Shown piece after piece: positions 42,217 through 50,561 of a stretch of DNA of 64,000 bases. Where the stretch lies: positions 1 through 64,000 of the forward strand of contig NZ_JBNAFY010000009.1 in assembly GCF_049800915.1 (NCBI RefSeq), given 5' to 3'. Below the pieces are notes generated by a model that did not search any database, was not told the origin of the DNA, and was given only the letters and a program-made list of their open reading frames with translations. Source of the DNA: Amaricoccus macauensis_A. Its GTDB lineage: Bacteria > Pseudomonadota > Alphaproteobacteria > Rhodobacterales > Rhodobacteraceae. Within the stretch, counting starts at the first letter, position 1. Every line of letters begins with the position of its first letter. A program made the position numbers and the translations under genes.

Positions 42217-43211
42217 TCGGGTTCCTCCTCGTAGCCCACAAGGTTGAGCGGGCGGGATTCAAGGCCTTCGGATTTGCACCAGTGGACGAGCGCCTCCTCG
42301 GCGCCGTGGGTGACCCAGACCTCGCTCGCGCCGGTTTCGCGGATGGTGTCCTGAAGCTGGGGCCAGTCGGCATGGTCGGAAACCACGAGCGGAAGCTCGG
42401 TCATGCGCTGGCGGGCCCGGGCGCGGATCTGCATCCATCCGCTGGCGAAGGCGAGCAGGGGGTCGGAAAAACGTTGTGCCCATTTCGCTGCCATGGCCGA
42501 GGGGGGCGCCAGGATGATTTCGCCCGCGAACCCGTCTGTGGCGTGTTCAAGGGTTGCGGGGAGGAGGTCTCCCAGCGGGATGCCCTGCTCGATATGATAG
42601 TCGCAAAGTCGTTGCAGCGCGCCGTGGACGCGGATCGGGCGATCATATCCCGCTTCGCGCAGGAGCATGATGACGCGCTGTGCCTTGCCGAGTGCGTAGG
42701 CGCCGACGATGTGTGCGCGTTCCGGGAACTGTTCGAGGCTGGCGAGCAGGCGGGCGATCTGCCCTTGCGGGTCTGGGTGGCGGAAAACGGGCAGGCCGAA
42801 CGTGGCCTCGGTGATGAAGATGTCGCAGGCGACGGGTTCAAAGGGGGCGCAGGCAGGGTTGGGCGTGCGGGTGTAGTCGCCCGACACCACAAGGCGGGTA
42901 CCGTCGCCCTCGATCAGGATCTGGGCCGAGCCCAGCACGTGGCCCGCGGGGTGGAAGCTGACTGCAACGCCGCCGATCTGCGTTCGGCCTTCTGCGACCT
43001 GGGTGGTTGCCGCGAAATCCTCTCCGTAGCGGATCGCCATTATCTCGAGCGTCTGACGGGTTGCGAGCACCGAGCCGTGGCCCGCACGGGCGTGGTCCCC
43101 GTGGCCATGAGTGATGAGGGCCCGCGCAACCGGGCGTACCGGGTCGATATGGAAATTCCCGGCGGGGCAGTAGAGCCCCTCGGGGGTGGGGTGGACCAGA
43201 TACGTTGCCAT
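42213..43211 (-). CDS. Ligase-associated DNA exonuclease, metallo-beta-lactamase fold
   Basis: A 332-residue nuclease of the MBL/beta-CASP type that accompanies ATP-dependent ligases. The metal motif HGHGDH is near residue 35 (ITHGHGDHARAGHG), with FHPAGHVLGSAQILIEGDG and VSGDYTR supplying later ligands, and VVSDHADWPQL with a C-terminal histidine. Length and layout match the exonuclease members of the ligase-associated family. It is coupled to the downstream ligase gene. It probably trims DNA ends before sealing. Confidence 0.9.
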   Translation of the reverse strand: MATYLVHPTPEGLYCPAGNFHIDPVRPVARALITHGHGDHARAGHGSVLATRQTLEIMAIRYGEDFAATTQVAEGRTQIGGVAVSFHPAGHVLGSAQILIEGDGTRLVVSGDYTRTPNPACAPFEPVACDIFITEATFGLPVFRHPDPQGQIARLLASLEQFPERAHIVGAYALGKAQRVIMLLREAGYDRPIRVHGALQRLCDYHIEQGIPLGDLLPATLEHATDGFAGEIILAPPSAMAAKWAQRFSDPLLAFASGWMQIRARARQRMTELPLVVSDHADWPQLQDTIRETGASEVWVTHGAEEALVHWCKSEGLESRPLNLVGYEEEPE

Positions 43212-43265
43212 GGCTGGAAAGGATAGTCGGATGGCCCGCGCAATCCAGTCCCGTGCGCTTAAGCC

Positions 43266-44120
43266 TCAGAAGTCGAGGCCGATATCGAGCGTGCGCGCGG
43301 AATGGGTCAGTGCGCCGACCGAAATATAGTCGACGCCCGTGCGCGCAACCTCCGCCACCCGCTCGACGCGCATGTTGCCCGAGGCTTCGGTGAGCATCCG
43401 GCTGTCGACCATTTCCACGGCGCGGCGAATTGTGCGGGTGTCCATGTTGTCGAGCAGCACAACATCGGCGCCCCCGGCCGCGATGACCTCCTCGAGCTGT
43501 TCGAGCGTGTCGACTTCGATCTCGATGCGCAGCATGTGAGAGGCCACCGCGTGGGCGGCGGTGAGCACCTGGCTGACTCCGCCCGCGGCGGCGATGTGGT
43601 TGTCCTTGATCAGGATCGCATCGGCCAGGCTGTAGCGATGGGGATGGCCGCCGCCGTGGATCACGGCGAGTTTCTCGATGACCCGGAGCCCCGGTGTGGT
43701 CTTGCGGGTGCAGGCGATGCGCGCCTCGGTGCCCGCGGTTTCCGCGACGAAGGCGGACGTCATGGTCGCGATGCCCGCCATCCGGCCCGCGAAGTTCAGC
43801 GCCACGCGTTCGGCGAGGAGCAGGGAATGCGCACGGCCTTCGATCTCCATGAGCAGGTCGCCTGGCCCGCAGGCGTCGCCATCGTGCAGGACCGGGCGGA
43901 TCTGCATCTCGGCATCGACCATGCGGAAGGTGAGTGCAGCGATCTGCATGCCAGAGACGACGCCGGCTTCGCGTGCCACGATACGTGCCTTCCAGTGCGT
44001 CTCATGCGGCACCACGGAACGAGAGGTGACGTCGCCCGACAGGCCGAAATCCTCCGCAAGCGCGGTTTTCACAAGCGGTTCCAACATCAGGTCCGGCAGG
44101 GTGTTGTAGGCGGTTCTCAT
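43266..44120 (-). CDS. nadC: Nicotinate-nucleotide pyrophosphorylase (carboxylating), NadC
   Basis: A 284-residue enzyme that converts quinolinate and PRPP into nicotinate mononucleotide, the last step of de novo NAD ring synthesis. Family patterns are present: DLMLEPLVKTALAEDFGLSGDVTS near the start, the RKTTPGLRVIEKLAVIHGGGHPHRYSL loop, and the IEVDTLEQLEEVIAAGGADVVLLDNMD and EASGNM barrel strands. Its start overlaps the nadB stop (ATGA). It is the third gene of nadA-nadB-nadC on one strand. Confidence 0.95.
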   Translation of the reverse strand: MRTAYNTLPDLMLEPLVKTALAEDFGLSGDVTSRSVVPHETHWKARIVAREAGVVSGMQIAALTFRMVDAEMQIRPVLHDGDACGPGDLLMEIEGRAHSLLLAERVALNFAGRMAGIATMTSAFVAETAGTEARIACTRKTTPGLRVIEKLAVIHGGGHPHRYSLADAILIKDNHIAAAGGVSQVLTAAHAVASHMLRIEIEVDTLEQLEEVIAAGGADVVLLDNMDTRTIRRAVEMVDSRMLTEASGNMRVERVAEVARTGVDYISVGALTHSARTLDIGLDF

Positions 44121-45694
44121 GTAGTCTCCCGGGCCAGCCGCTCGCGCAGGTCGCGCGCTTCCGCATAGGTGAGCCGGCTGCGGTTCGCAAGTTCGGGGCG
44201 GGGGTCGGGAAAATCCTCCCGGAAATGCCCGCCGCGGGATTCCTCGCGCTTGAGGGCTGCCGCCGCGATGAGGGTGGCGGTTGCCGTCATGTTGAGGAAG
44301 GTGGGGCAGTCGGGGCCGTATTCCGCCTCGAGCCGGGCAATCCCGGTGAGCGCCGTGGTCAGGCCATCCACGTTGCGCACCACTCCGACATGGTCGGTCA
44401 TGATCTTTCGCAGAGCGGCCACGGCATCCGGGTCGGGCTGGTTGCCGGTGCCTTGGAAACCGGGTGCGATTTCGGCCTCCGACCCGGCGGGCGGACAGCT
44501 TGCGGCGATGTCTCTGGCGCAGAAATCCGCATAGGCCAGCGCTTCGAGCAACCCGTTGGAGGCAAGACGGTTGGCGCCATGAAGCCCGGTGGAGCTGGCT
44601 TCCCCGCAGACCCAGAGACCGGCGAGGTTCGAGCGGCCTTCCGAGCCGACCTCGACGCCGCCCATGTGGTAGTGCGCCGCGGCTGCAACCGGGATCGCGC
44701 CGTGCACCGGGTCGAGCCCTGCACGGATGCAGGATTCGGTCACGGCCGGGAACTCGGCAAGAATGCGTGAGCCGAGCGCTGCGCGCGTGTCGAGCATGGG
44801 CCGGAGGCCTGCCTGCCGCTGGGCATAGATGGCCCGTGCGACGATATCGCGCGGCGCCAGTTCGGCATCCGGATGGATCGCGCGCATGAAGCGCTCGCCA
44901 TGCTTGTTGATCAGAACGGCGCCCTCACCGCGCAGGGCCTCGGTGGCGAGCGGTGCGGGGTCTTCGCCCGTGTCGATGGCGGTGGGGTGAAACTGGACGA
45001 ATTCCGCATCGGCGATCACGGCACCGGCGCGCGCCGCCATACCGATTACCTGGCCGCGGATCCGGGGCGGATTGGTGGTGACGGAATAGAGCCCGCCCGA
45101 GCCGCCACCGGCGAGCAGGATCGCGGGGCCACTGAGGATCACAGGCGCGGATCCGACGGGTCCCGAGGACATGATCCGCAGGCCAGTCGTGCGGCCTTCG
45201 GCGGTTTCGAGGCCGATGGCCATCGCCCCTTCGAGCACCTGGATGGAGGGCGTTGTGCGCACCTCCGAAATCAGCGCCTGCATGATCTCGCGCCCGGCCT
45301 GGTCGCCGCGCACGCGAACGACCCGCGCGAAGCTGTGCGCTGCCTCGCGGGAGAGGACGTAGCCGCCCTCCTTTGTCCGGTCGAAGGGCGCGCCGAGCTT
45401 CGTCAGGTCGAGAATGTGCTGCCGGGCGACTTCGGTGACGCGCAGGGCGACGGCGTGATCCACGATGCCCGCGCCGGCGATTTCGGTGTCCTTCGCGTGG
45501 CTTTCGGCGGTATCGGCCCGGTCCATCGCTGCCGCGACCCCGCCCTGGGCCCAGGCGGAGCTCGCGCCCGCGCCGAGGGTTTCGGGCGAGATCACCACGA
45601 CCGGACGTGGAGCGAGTTTCAGGGCGGCATAGAGCGCGCCCAGGCCCGCGCCGACGATCACGATGCGGCCAGTTTCGATACGCGGAATGCTCAC
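44117..45694 (-). CDS. nadB: L-aspartate oxidase NadB
   Basis: A 525-residue flavoenzyme oxidising aspartate to iminosuccinate, the substrate of NadA. The N-terminal FAD motif GAGLGALYAALKLA is near residues 16-29, with AWAQGGVAAAM next. The central HPTAIDTG-containing block, the ATEALRGEGAVLIN stretch and the MGGVEVGSEGRSNLAGLWVCGEASSTGLHGANRLASNGLLEAL region follow. The C-terminus is a helical domain. It starts 13 bases after nadA and overlaps nadC. Electrons may go to oxygen or fumarate. Confidence 0.95.
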   Translation of the reverse strand: MSIPRIETGRIVIVGAGLGALYAALKLAPRPVVVISPETLGAGASSAWAQGGVAAAMDRADTAESHAKDTEIAGAGIVDHAVALRVTEVARQHILDLTKLGAPFDRTKEGGYVLSREAAHSFARVVRVRGDQAGREIMQALISEVRTTPSIQVLEGAMAIGLETAEGRTTGLRIMSSGPVGSAPVILSGPAILLAGGGSGGLYSVTTNPPRIRGQVIGMAARAGAVIADAEFVQFHPTAIDTGEDPAPLATEALRGEGAVLINKHGERFMRAIHPDAELAPRDIVARAIYAQRQAGLRPMLDTRAALGSRILAEFPAVTESCIRAGLDPVHGAIPVAAAAHYHMGGVEVGSEGRSNLAGLWVCGEASSTGLHGANRLASNGLLEALAYADFCARDIAASCPPAGSEAEIAPGFQGTGNQPDPDAVAALRKIMTDHVGVVRNVDGLTTALTGIARLEAEYGPDCPTFLNMTATATLIAAAALKREESRGGHFREDFPDPRPELANRSRLTYAEARDLRERLARETT

Positions 45695-45707
45695 AAGATG
45701 AGACCGG

Positions 45708-46769
45708 TCAGCGGGCCAGGCTGCGGGACAGCTCGATCATGCGCTCGATGGAGACCCGCGCCTTGTCGGCCACGGCCTTCTCGACCACGACTTCCTCGCT
45801 CATGCTGTGCAGCGAGTAGAGGATCTTCTCGAGCGTGATCTTCTTCATGTAGGGGCACATGTTGCAGGGCTTGGCGAACTCGACCTCCGGCAGTTCGTCG
45901 GAGATGTTCGACGCCATGGAGCATTCGGTGACGAGCATCGCCTTCTGCGGCTTGTGCTTGTGGATCCAGTCGACGATGCCGCTGGTCGAGCCGGTGAAAT
46001 CGGCCTCCGCAACGACTTCCGGCGTGCATTCTGGATGGGCGATGATCTTGGTGTCGGGCTCGAACTCGCGATAGGCGCGCAAATCCTCGGCGGTGTAGAG
46101 TTCGTGCACGATGCAGGAGCCGGGCCAGAACACGACCTTCTTGGAGGACTGATTGGCGACGTTCTGGGCCAGATACTGGTCCGGGGTCATGATGACCGTG
46201 TCGCTTTCCTGCGCCTCGACGATCTGGAGCGCGTTGGCCGAGGTGCAGCAGATATCGGAGGCGGCCTTCACCTCGGCGGTGGTGTTCACGTAGCTCACGA
46301 CTGGCGCGCCGGGGTATTTCGCGCGCATTTCCTCGACACCTTCGGCGGTGATCGATTCGGCCAGCGAGCAGCCCGCTTCCATGTCCGGGATCAGCACCGT
46401 CTTGGACGGATTGAGGATCTTGGAGGTTTCGGCCATGAAGTGCACGCCGCACTGCACGATCACGTCCGAGGTCACTTCGGTGGCCTTGATCGCGAGCTGG
46501 AGGCTGTCGCCCACGTAGTCCGCGATGCCGTGGTAGATCTCCGGCGTCATGTAATTATGCGCCAGAATGAAGGCGTTGCGCTCTTTCTTGAGCCGGTTGA
46601 TCTCGATGACATAGGGCGCATAGATCGCCCAGTCCGCCGGAGAGACCACGCGCTCGGTCCGGGCATAGATATCCTTCGTCGCTTCGGCTTTTTCGAGCGA
46701 AGGTTCGAGGTCGTAGTGTTCCGCAAGAGCAGATCTACACAGGGCCGTATCGAACAAGTGTTCCTCCAT
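45708..46769 (-). CDS. nadA: Quinolinate synthase NadA
   Basis: A 353-residue [4Fe-4S] enzyme condensing iminosuccinate and dihydroxyacetone phosphate into quinolinate. The cysteine blocks QCGVHFMAET (Cys107), FWPGSCIVHE (Cys219) and KPCNMCPYMK (Cys302, Cys305) provide the cluster ligands. Other marks are ILAHNYMTPEIYHGIADYVGDSLQLA and the IPDMEAGCSLAESI loop. The ATG at 46769 was chosen because GGTGGG lies upstream; the frame open to 46811 adds an unrelated stretch. First gene of the NAD operon, preceded by a long gap that should hold its promoter. Confidence 0.95.
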   Translation of the reverse strand: MEEHLFDTALCRSALAEHYDLEPSLEKAEATKDIYARTERVVSPADWAIYAPYVIEINRLKKERNAFILAHNYMTPEIYHGIADYVGDSLQLAIKATEVTSDVIVQCGVHFMAETSKILNPSKTVLIPDMEAGCSLAESITAEGVEEMRAKYPGAPVVSYVNTTAEVKAASDICCTSANALQIVEAQESDTVIMTPDQYLAQNVANQSSKKVVFWPGSCIVHELYTAEDLRAYREFEPDTKIIAHPECTPEVVAEADFTGSTSGIVDWIHKHKPQKAMLVTECSMASNISDELPEVEFAKPCNMCPYMKKITLEKILYSLHSMSEEVVVEKAVADKARVSIERMIELSRSLAR

Positions 46770-47315
46770 CCCACCAGAGAGGCAGCGTTCTAAGACGAAT
46801 GGGCGATGCAATCTACCAAATAAGCACGAGTTGCCCCGGTTTTCAGGCCTATGGGCAGTTTTTGGCCCGCAATACTTGGATCGGGCCCGGCAAGTCAGCT
46901 CGCCGCGTTTGGGCCAAAAGGGGGGCGTTCGTCAAGCATCGGCTTGTACGAGCGCCTGCGGAAGGCAGGAAAGCCCCTACGAATGCCCGGCTCACAACTG
47001 CGCCGGAGCACACATATAGGTGATGTTGCATGCGCGCGTTCAGGCTCCATAACTTCCCATATGTGAATATAACTGTCACGGGTCGAAGTTGATGGCGGTT
47101 GCTCCGGAACAGGCAAAAACAGGCAGGAAAACGGCTGCGTTAGTCATTTCGACATATGGGGGGGTGATTGTGTGAACCATCAGGGGCGGGGCGCAAAATG
47201 CGCCCGCTCCTGCATTCCGGGCGGCGTTTTCGTTCGGGTGCGAATTCACGGCGAGATCCGGTCGGCGTGCCTCGGTGGCTGCGTTAGCGGGGTCGGTGCC
47301 GAAGGAGGACGAGCA
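46770..47315. other. Divergent regulatory gap between nadA and the esterase gene
   Basis: This 546-base gap has no supported gene; the overlapping small frames at 46799-47079 are on three frames and both strands with no start signals. An inverted pair CACATATAGG (47011) and CCATATGTG (47057) is present, followed by an ACATATGG copy at 47151. Promoters for nadA and the esterase should lie here. I did not find an NAD riboswitch. Confidence 0.45.
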
Positions 47316-48527
47316 GTGAACCAGAGCTTGATGGGAGCGGTGCGGCGCGTGAGTTCCGCGCTGCGTGTGCGTATCCCCGGACTGGGTGCGAGCAGCCCTG
47401 ATTGTCACAAACCGGATGAGCGGAATGGCGGCGTGCGGGTCGAGGAAGCCAAGCGTGAGCCGTTCGGGTTTGCTGAAGATGCAAGCGACTGGGCACCGCC
47501 GCCCAAGGATACCCGGCGTTCGACAGAGGATTCTCCAAGCCCGCAGAAATCGTTGCGTGAAACCGTACGGCTTCTGCGCGACGCCAACCGGCATCTCGAG
47601 CCACGGGAGCGGTTGCGCAACCCGGAGCAACGCGCTCGGAAAGTACCGCTTGACGTGCCGGAGGGTGCTGGGTTTCACGAGCGGAGTTTCTCCTGCGATG
47701 CGGGTTCGAGGGACTACCGGCTGTTTGTGCCATCCCTCGTCGAGCGCCCTGCACAGGGTCTCTTGGTCATGCTTCACGGTTGTACGCAGACACCGGAGGA
47801 TTTCGCCGCCGGGACGGGCATGAACGCCCTTGCCGAAGCGGCGGGTTTCATTGTCGCCTATCCCAAGCAGACCGGCCAGCACAGCGCGATGCAATGCTGG
47901 AACTGGTATCGTCACGGCGACCAGCGGCGCGGCGCAGGTGAGCCCGCCATCCTCGCGGGGCTCGCCACGTCCCTAATGGAGGAGTTCGACCTGCCCGAGG
48001 GACGCTCCTTTGCCGCGGGTCTCTCTGCGGGCGGAGCAATGGCTGCCGTTCTGGCGGAAGCCTATTCGGATGTTTTCGCGGCGGTCGGTATCCATTCGGG
48101 CGTGGCTCCGGGTACGGCCCGCGACGTAATCAGCGCCTTTTCCGCGATGCGAGGCGAGTTCTACAACGGTGTTCACTGGCGGTTGCAGGCAGAGGGCGCA
48201 CCGGCGCCGCGCGTCATCGTGTTCCACGGCAAGGCGGACCGAATGGTCAATCCCGCAAATGCGCGGCGGATCGTGGGCGCAGCGCGGGGCCTGCATCCCG
48301 AGGGGCGCGCCATGATGGAGACCGGAACCGGACCTGGCGACCGTGGCTTCGAACGCCTGTTGCAGACCTCTTCCGATGGCACGCCGCTCGTGGAAGCCTG
48401 GATCGTCGAGGGGCTCGGCCATGCCTGGTCGGGCGGTTCGCCGGACGCCTCCTATACCGATGCGATCGGTCCCGATGCCTCCCGCGAGATGCTCCGGTTC
48501 TTCCTAGGCGCGCGCGATGTGTCGTGA
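47316..48527 (+). CDS. Esterase of the PHB depolymerase (LpqC/Esterase_PHB) family
   Basis: A 403-residue alpha/beta hydrolase. After a ~130-residue charged N-terminal part, the core has the oxyanion loop MLHGCTQTPEDFAAGT, the lipase box GLSAGG with the catalytic Ser, HGKADRMVNP with the likely Asp and GLGHAWSGG with the catalytic His. The GTG at 47316 was chosen over the frame at 47172 because AAGGAGG lies 8 bases upstream. No classic signal peptide is visible, so it may be an intracellular polyhydroxybutyrate depolymerase-like enzyme or a feruloyl/acetyl esterase. No phaC, phaP or phaR gene is near. Confidence 0.85.
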   Translation: MNQSLMGAVRRVSSALRVRIPGLGASSPDCHKPDERNGGVRVEEAKREPFGFAEDASDWAPPPKDTRRSTEDSPSPQKSLRETVRLLRDANRHLEPRERLRNPEQRARKVPLDVPEGAGFHERSFSCDAGSRDYRLFVPSLVERPAQGLLVMLHGCTQTPEDFAAGTGMNALAEAAGFIVAYPKQTGQHSAMQCWNWYRHGDQRRGAGEPAILAGLATSLMEEFDLPEGRSFAAGLSAGGAMAAVLAEAYSDVFAAVGIHSGVAPGTARDVISAFSAMRGEFYNGVHWRLQAEGAPAPRVIVFHGKADRMVNPANARRIVGAARGLHPEGRAMMETGTGPGDRGFERLLQTSSDGTPLVEAWIVEGLGHAWSGGSPDASYTDAIGPDASREMLRFFLGARDVS

Positions 48528-48684
48528 TCCTGGCCTGAATTACAGGGCTCGGACAGAACGTTCGCCGGGCCGCGGCGTTCCCTTTCCCGGACGGATGAGC
48601 TATGTTTGACATTCCCAATTCCGCGCGAGGTATGCGGCCATTCGACCGACGGGCCCTTCGATCACCCATTCGAACACGGCCGCG

Positions 48685-50163
48685 ATGACGGGCGTGAACC
48701 GATCGGATGTGTCGGGACAGCGCGCGGCGCTCGAAGCGGAGGTTTCCGCGCGGATGGGGCTTGTTCCGAACTTCTTCCGGCCCGATCAGGTGGCATTCGA
48801 ACCGGTTTCGGGGATGTGGGATTTCGCGAAGAAGGCCTATCTTGACAACCCCCTGCCGGCCCTCTTCAAGGAGCGGCTTTTCGTTCATCTCTCGCGATTC
48901 TGCCGGGCGCGTTACTGCATCGTGCGCCATGTGGGCTTTCTGGTTGGAGAGGGGAACGTGGCCGGGACACCCGATGTCCCCGCACAGAGCGTGGACGAGG
49001 TGATCAAGCTTCTGCAGTATCCCGTTCTGCCTGAGGAAGATGGCCTCTCGGCCATTGTCGCGCGGGTCGAAGCCCGGCCGGGTGCGGGTGCGCCGTTGGC
49101 TGGATCGGGGCTAGAACGCGACGTGTTCGCGCTTGCCGCGCTCCTTTTTGTCGAGCCCCTCATGGCCGAGAGGGCTCGGAAGGCGCTCGACACCTTCCTG
49201 GGGTCCATGTTGCTCGAGCGTCTGCTGGCGTTTCTCGCCTTCGTGCGGACGGCGCACTACTGGACGCTGACCCACCCCTCGATCCGGCCGGAAGCCGATA
49301 TGGCCACATTCCTCGACCGTCACGAGGCCCTTGCCGATCTGGTGCTGTCCGACGAAGCCGTCGCGGCGACGGAGACCGGTCAGCACCTCCTGGAGGAGCT
49401 GAGACAGTTGCGGGCGGAGCGCGACGAGCGGGCCGAATTGCGCCGCGCCCTGGCCGAGAGGGACGAGGCGCTGGAGCGACAGGAACTTCTGATCGACGAA
49501 TTGAACCACCGGGTGAAGAATACGCTCTCGGTCGTGCAGTCCATGACCGAACTCACGCTCAAGCAGGCCCATGTTTCGAAGGACATGAGAGACGGGTTGA
49601 CCGGTCGGCTCGGAGCGATTGCCCGCGCCCATGATCTGCTCACTCAGGAGTACTGGGGGGCCGTGGCCCTGGACCGGGTCGTGCGGGAAACGCTGGAACC
49701 CTTCCGCTCTTGTGCCGTTACGATCGAGACCGCCGGTCCTGCAGTTCCTCTCCGCGCAAAGACAGCCGTGGCGCTGGCGATGGCGCTGCACGAGCTCGCA
49801 ACCAATGCGGCGAAGTATGGGGCGCTTTCCGTGGCGGGCGGTCGGGTCGAAGTCGTTTGGAGTATGGATGAGTACTGTGTCGATCATGCGAAGCAATTCC
49901 GGTTCACATGGACGGAAGCGGGTGGGCCGGCCGTGGCTCTGCCTTCGAGGCGCGGGTTCGGGTCGATGCTGATCGAGCGATCGCTTTCCGCCGAATTGCG
50001 GGGCACCGCGGAGTTGCGCTTTGAAGCCGCGGGCCTTGTGTGTTCAATCGAGGCCCCATTGCCGCAGGACACGGAAGCTGGTGCGGAGGTCTGGGGAGTG
50101 GCCCCGGCGGACCACGGCGCCGCGCGCGGCGGAGGTGATGCCGGCCGCGAGGGGACGGATTGA
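48685..50163 (+). CDS. HWE/HisKA_2-type histidine kinase with N-terminal AhpD-like domain
   Basis: A 492-residue soluble kinase with an unusual sensor. Residues about 1-115 resemble an AhpD/CMD-like fold (LVPNFFRPDQV, FKERLFVHLSRFCRARYCIVRHVGFLVG): Cys78 and His82 sit where the active Cys and His belong, but the second Cys is two residues too early (Cys73) with Ala75 in its place. A coiled coil (about 235-270) leads to the HWE/HisKA_2 H-box ELNHRVKNTLSVVQ (His275) and the ATPase part HELATNAAKYGAL. There is no membrane helix. Its stop overlaps the response regulator start. Ligand or redox signal unknown. Confidence 0.82.
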   Translation: MTGVNRSDVSGQRAALEAEVSARMGLVPNFFRPDQVAFEPVSGMWDFAKKAYLDNPLPALFKERLFVHLSRFCRARYCIVRHVGFLVGEGNVAGTPDVPAQSVDEVIKLLQYPVLPEEDGLSAIVARVEARPGAGAPLAGSGLERDVFALAALLFVEPLMAERARKALDTFLGSMLLERLLAFLAFVRTAHYWTLTHPSIRPEADMATFLDRHEALADLVLSDEAVAATETGQHLLEELRQLRAERDERAELRRALAERDEALERQELLIDELNHRVKNTLSVVQSMTELTLKQAHVSKDMRDGLTGRLGAIARAHDLLTQEYWGAVALDRVVRETLEPFRSCAVTIETAGPAVPLRAKTAVALAMALHELATNAAKYGALSVAGGRVEVVWSMDEYCVDHAKQFRFTWTEAGGPAVALPSRRGFGSMLIERSLSAELRGTAELRFEAAGLVCSIEAPLPQDTEAGAEVWGVAPADHGAARGGGDAGREGTD

Positions 50164-50549
50164 TGCCGGGACAACGCGTGCTTGTCGTGGAAGACGAATA
50201 CCTGATCGCGGTCAATACCGAGGACATGCTGACGGACCTGGGATATCGGGTCGTTGGTCCGGCTCTGACGTTGAAGGACGGGCTGAAGGCGGCCGAACGC
50301 GGCGGTTTCGATGTAGCCCTTCTCGACGTGAACCTAACCGAGGGCACCTCGCGTCCGATAGCGGAGATGCTTCGGGAGAGGGGCGTGCCATTCGCCTACG
50401 TGACGGGCTACGGGTCGTCGGTCAGCCGGCGGAATTTTCCGCCTGCGCCAAGCTTTACGAAGCCCATCAATGCTCGTGGCCTCGCGTCGGCGCTCAGGAT
50501 GCTGCTTGTCCCGCAGATGAGCACCGAAAAGCCGCAAGGGTCCGAGTAG
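50163..50549 (+). CDS. Single-domain response regulator (partner of the HWE kinase)
   Basis: A 128-residue receiver domain without an output domain. The acidic pair Glu10-Asp11, phospho-acceptor Asp55 (VALLDVNL), Thr81 (YVTGYG) and Lys100 (FTKP) are all present. ATG at 50163 overlaps the kinase stop (TGATG), so it is coupled to that kinase. Such stand-alone receivers act by protein contact or as phosphate sinks, often in general stress signalling of alphaproteobacteria. Confidence 0.9.
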   Translation: MPGQRVLVVEDEYLIAVNTEDMLTDLGYRVVGPALTLKDGLKAAERGGFDVALLDVNLTEGTSRPIAEMLRERGVPFAYVTGYGSSVSRRNFPPAPSFTKPINARGLASALRMLLVPQMSTEKPQGSE

Positions 50550-50561
50550 CGAGCGCGCCGT

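Noticed and set aside
43156..43169. TTCCCGGCGGGGCA resembling the candidate parS palindrome
   Set aside because: The second arm is broken (GGGCA), and it lies far away inside the MBL exonuclease gene; treated as chance.
46799..47079. Several small open frames upstream of nadA
   Set aside because: They overlap each other on three frames and both strands, without ribosome binding sites.
46770..47171. Possible NAD-sensing riboswitch upstream of nadA
   Set aside because: No match by eye to the known NAD riboswitch layouts, and these are not known from this group.
48557..48581. GGAAC-N16-CGTT on the minus strand, resembling an EcfG general-stress promoter
   Set aside because: It points antisense into the esterase gene end and away from the kinase it precedes; the match is short and likely by chance in GC-rich DNA.
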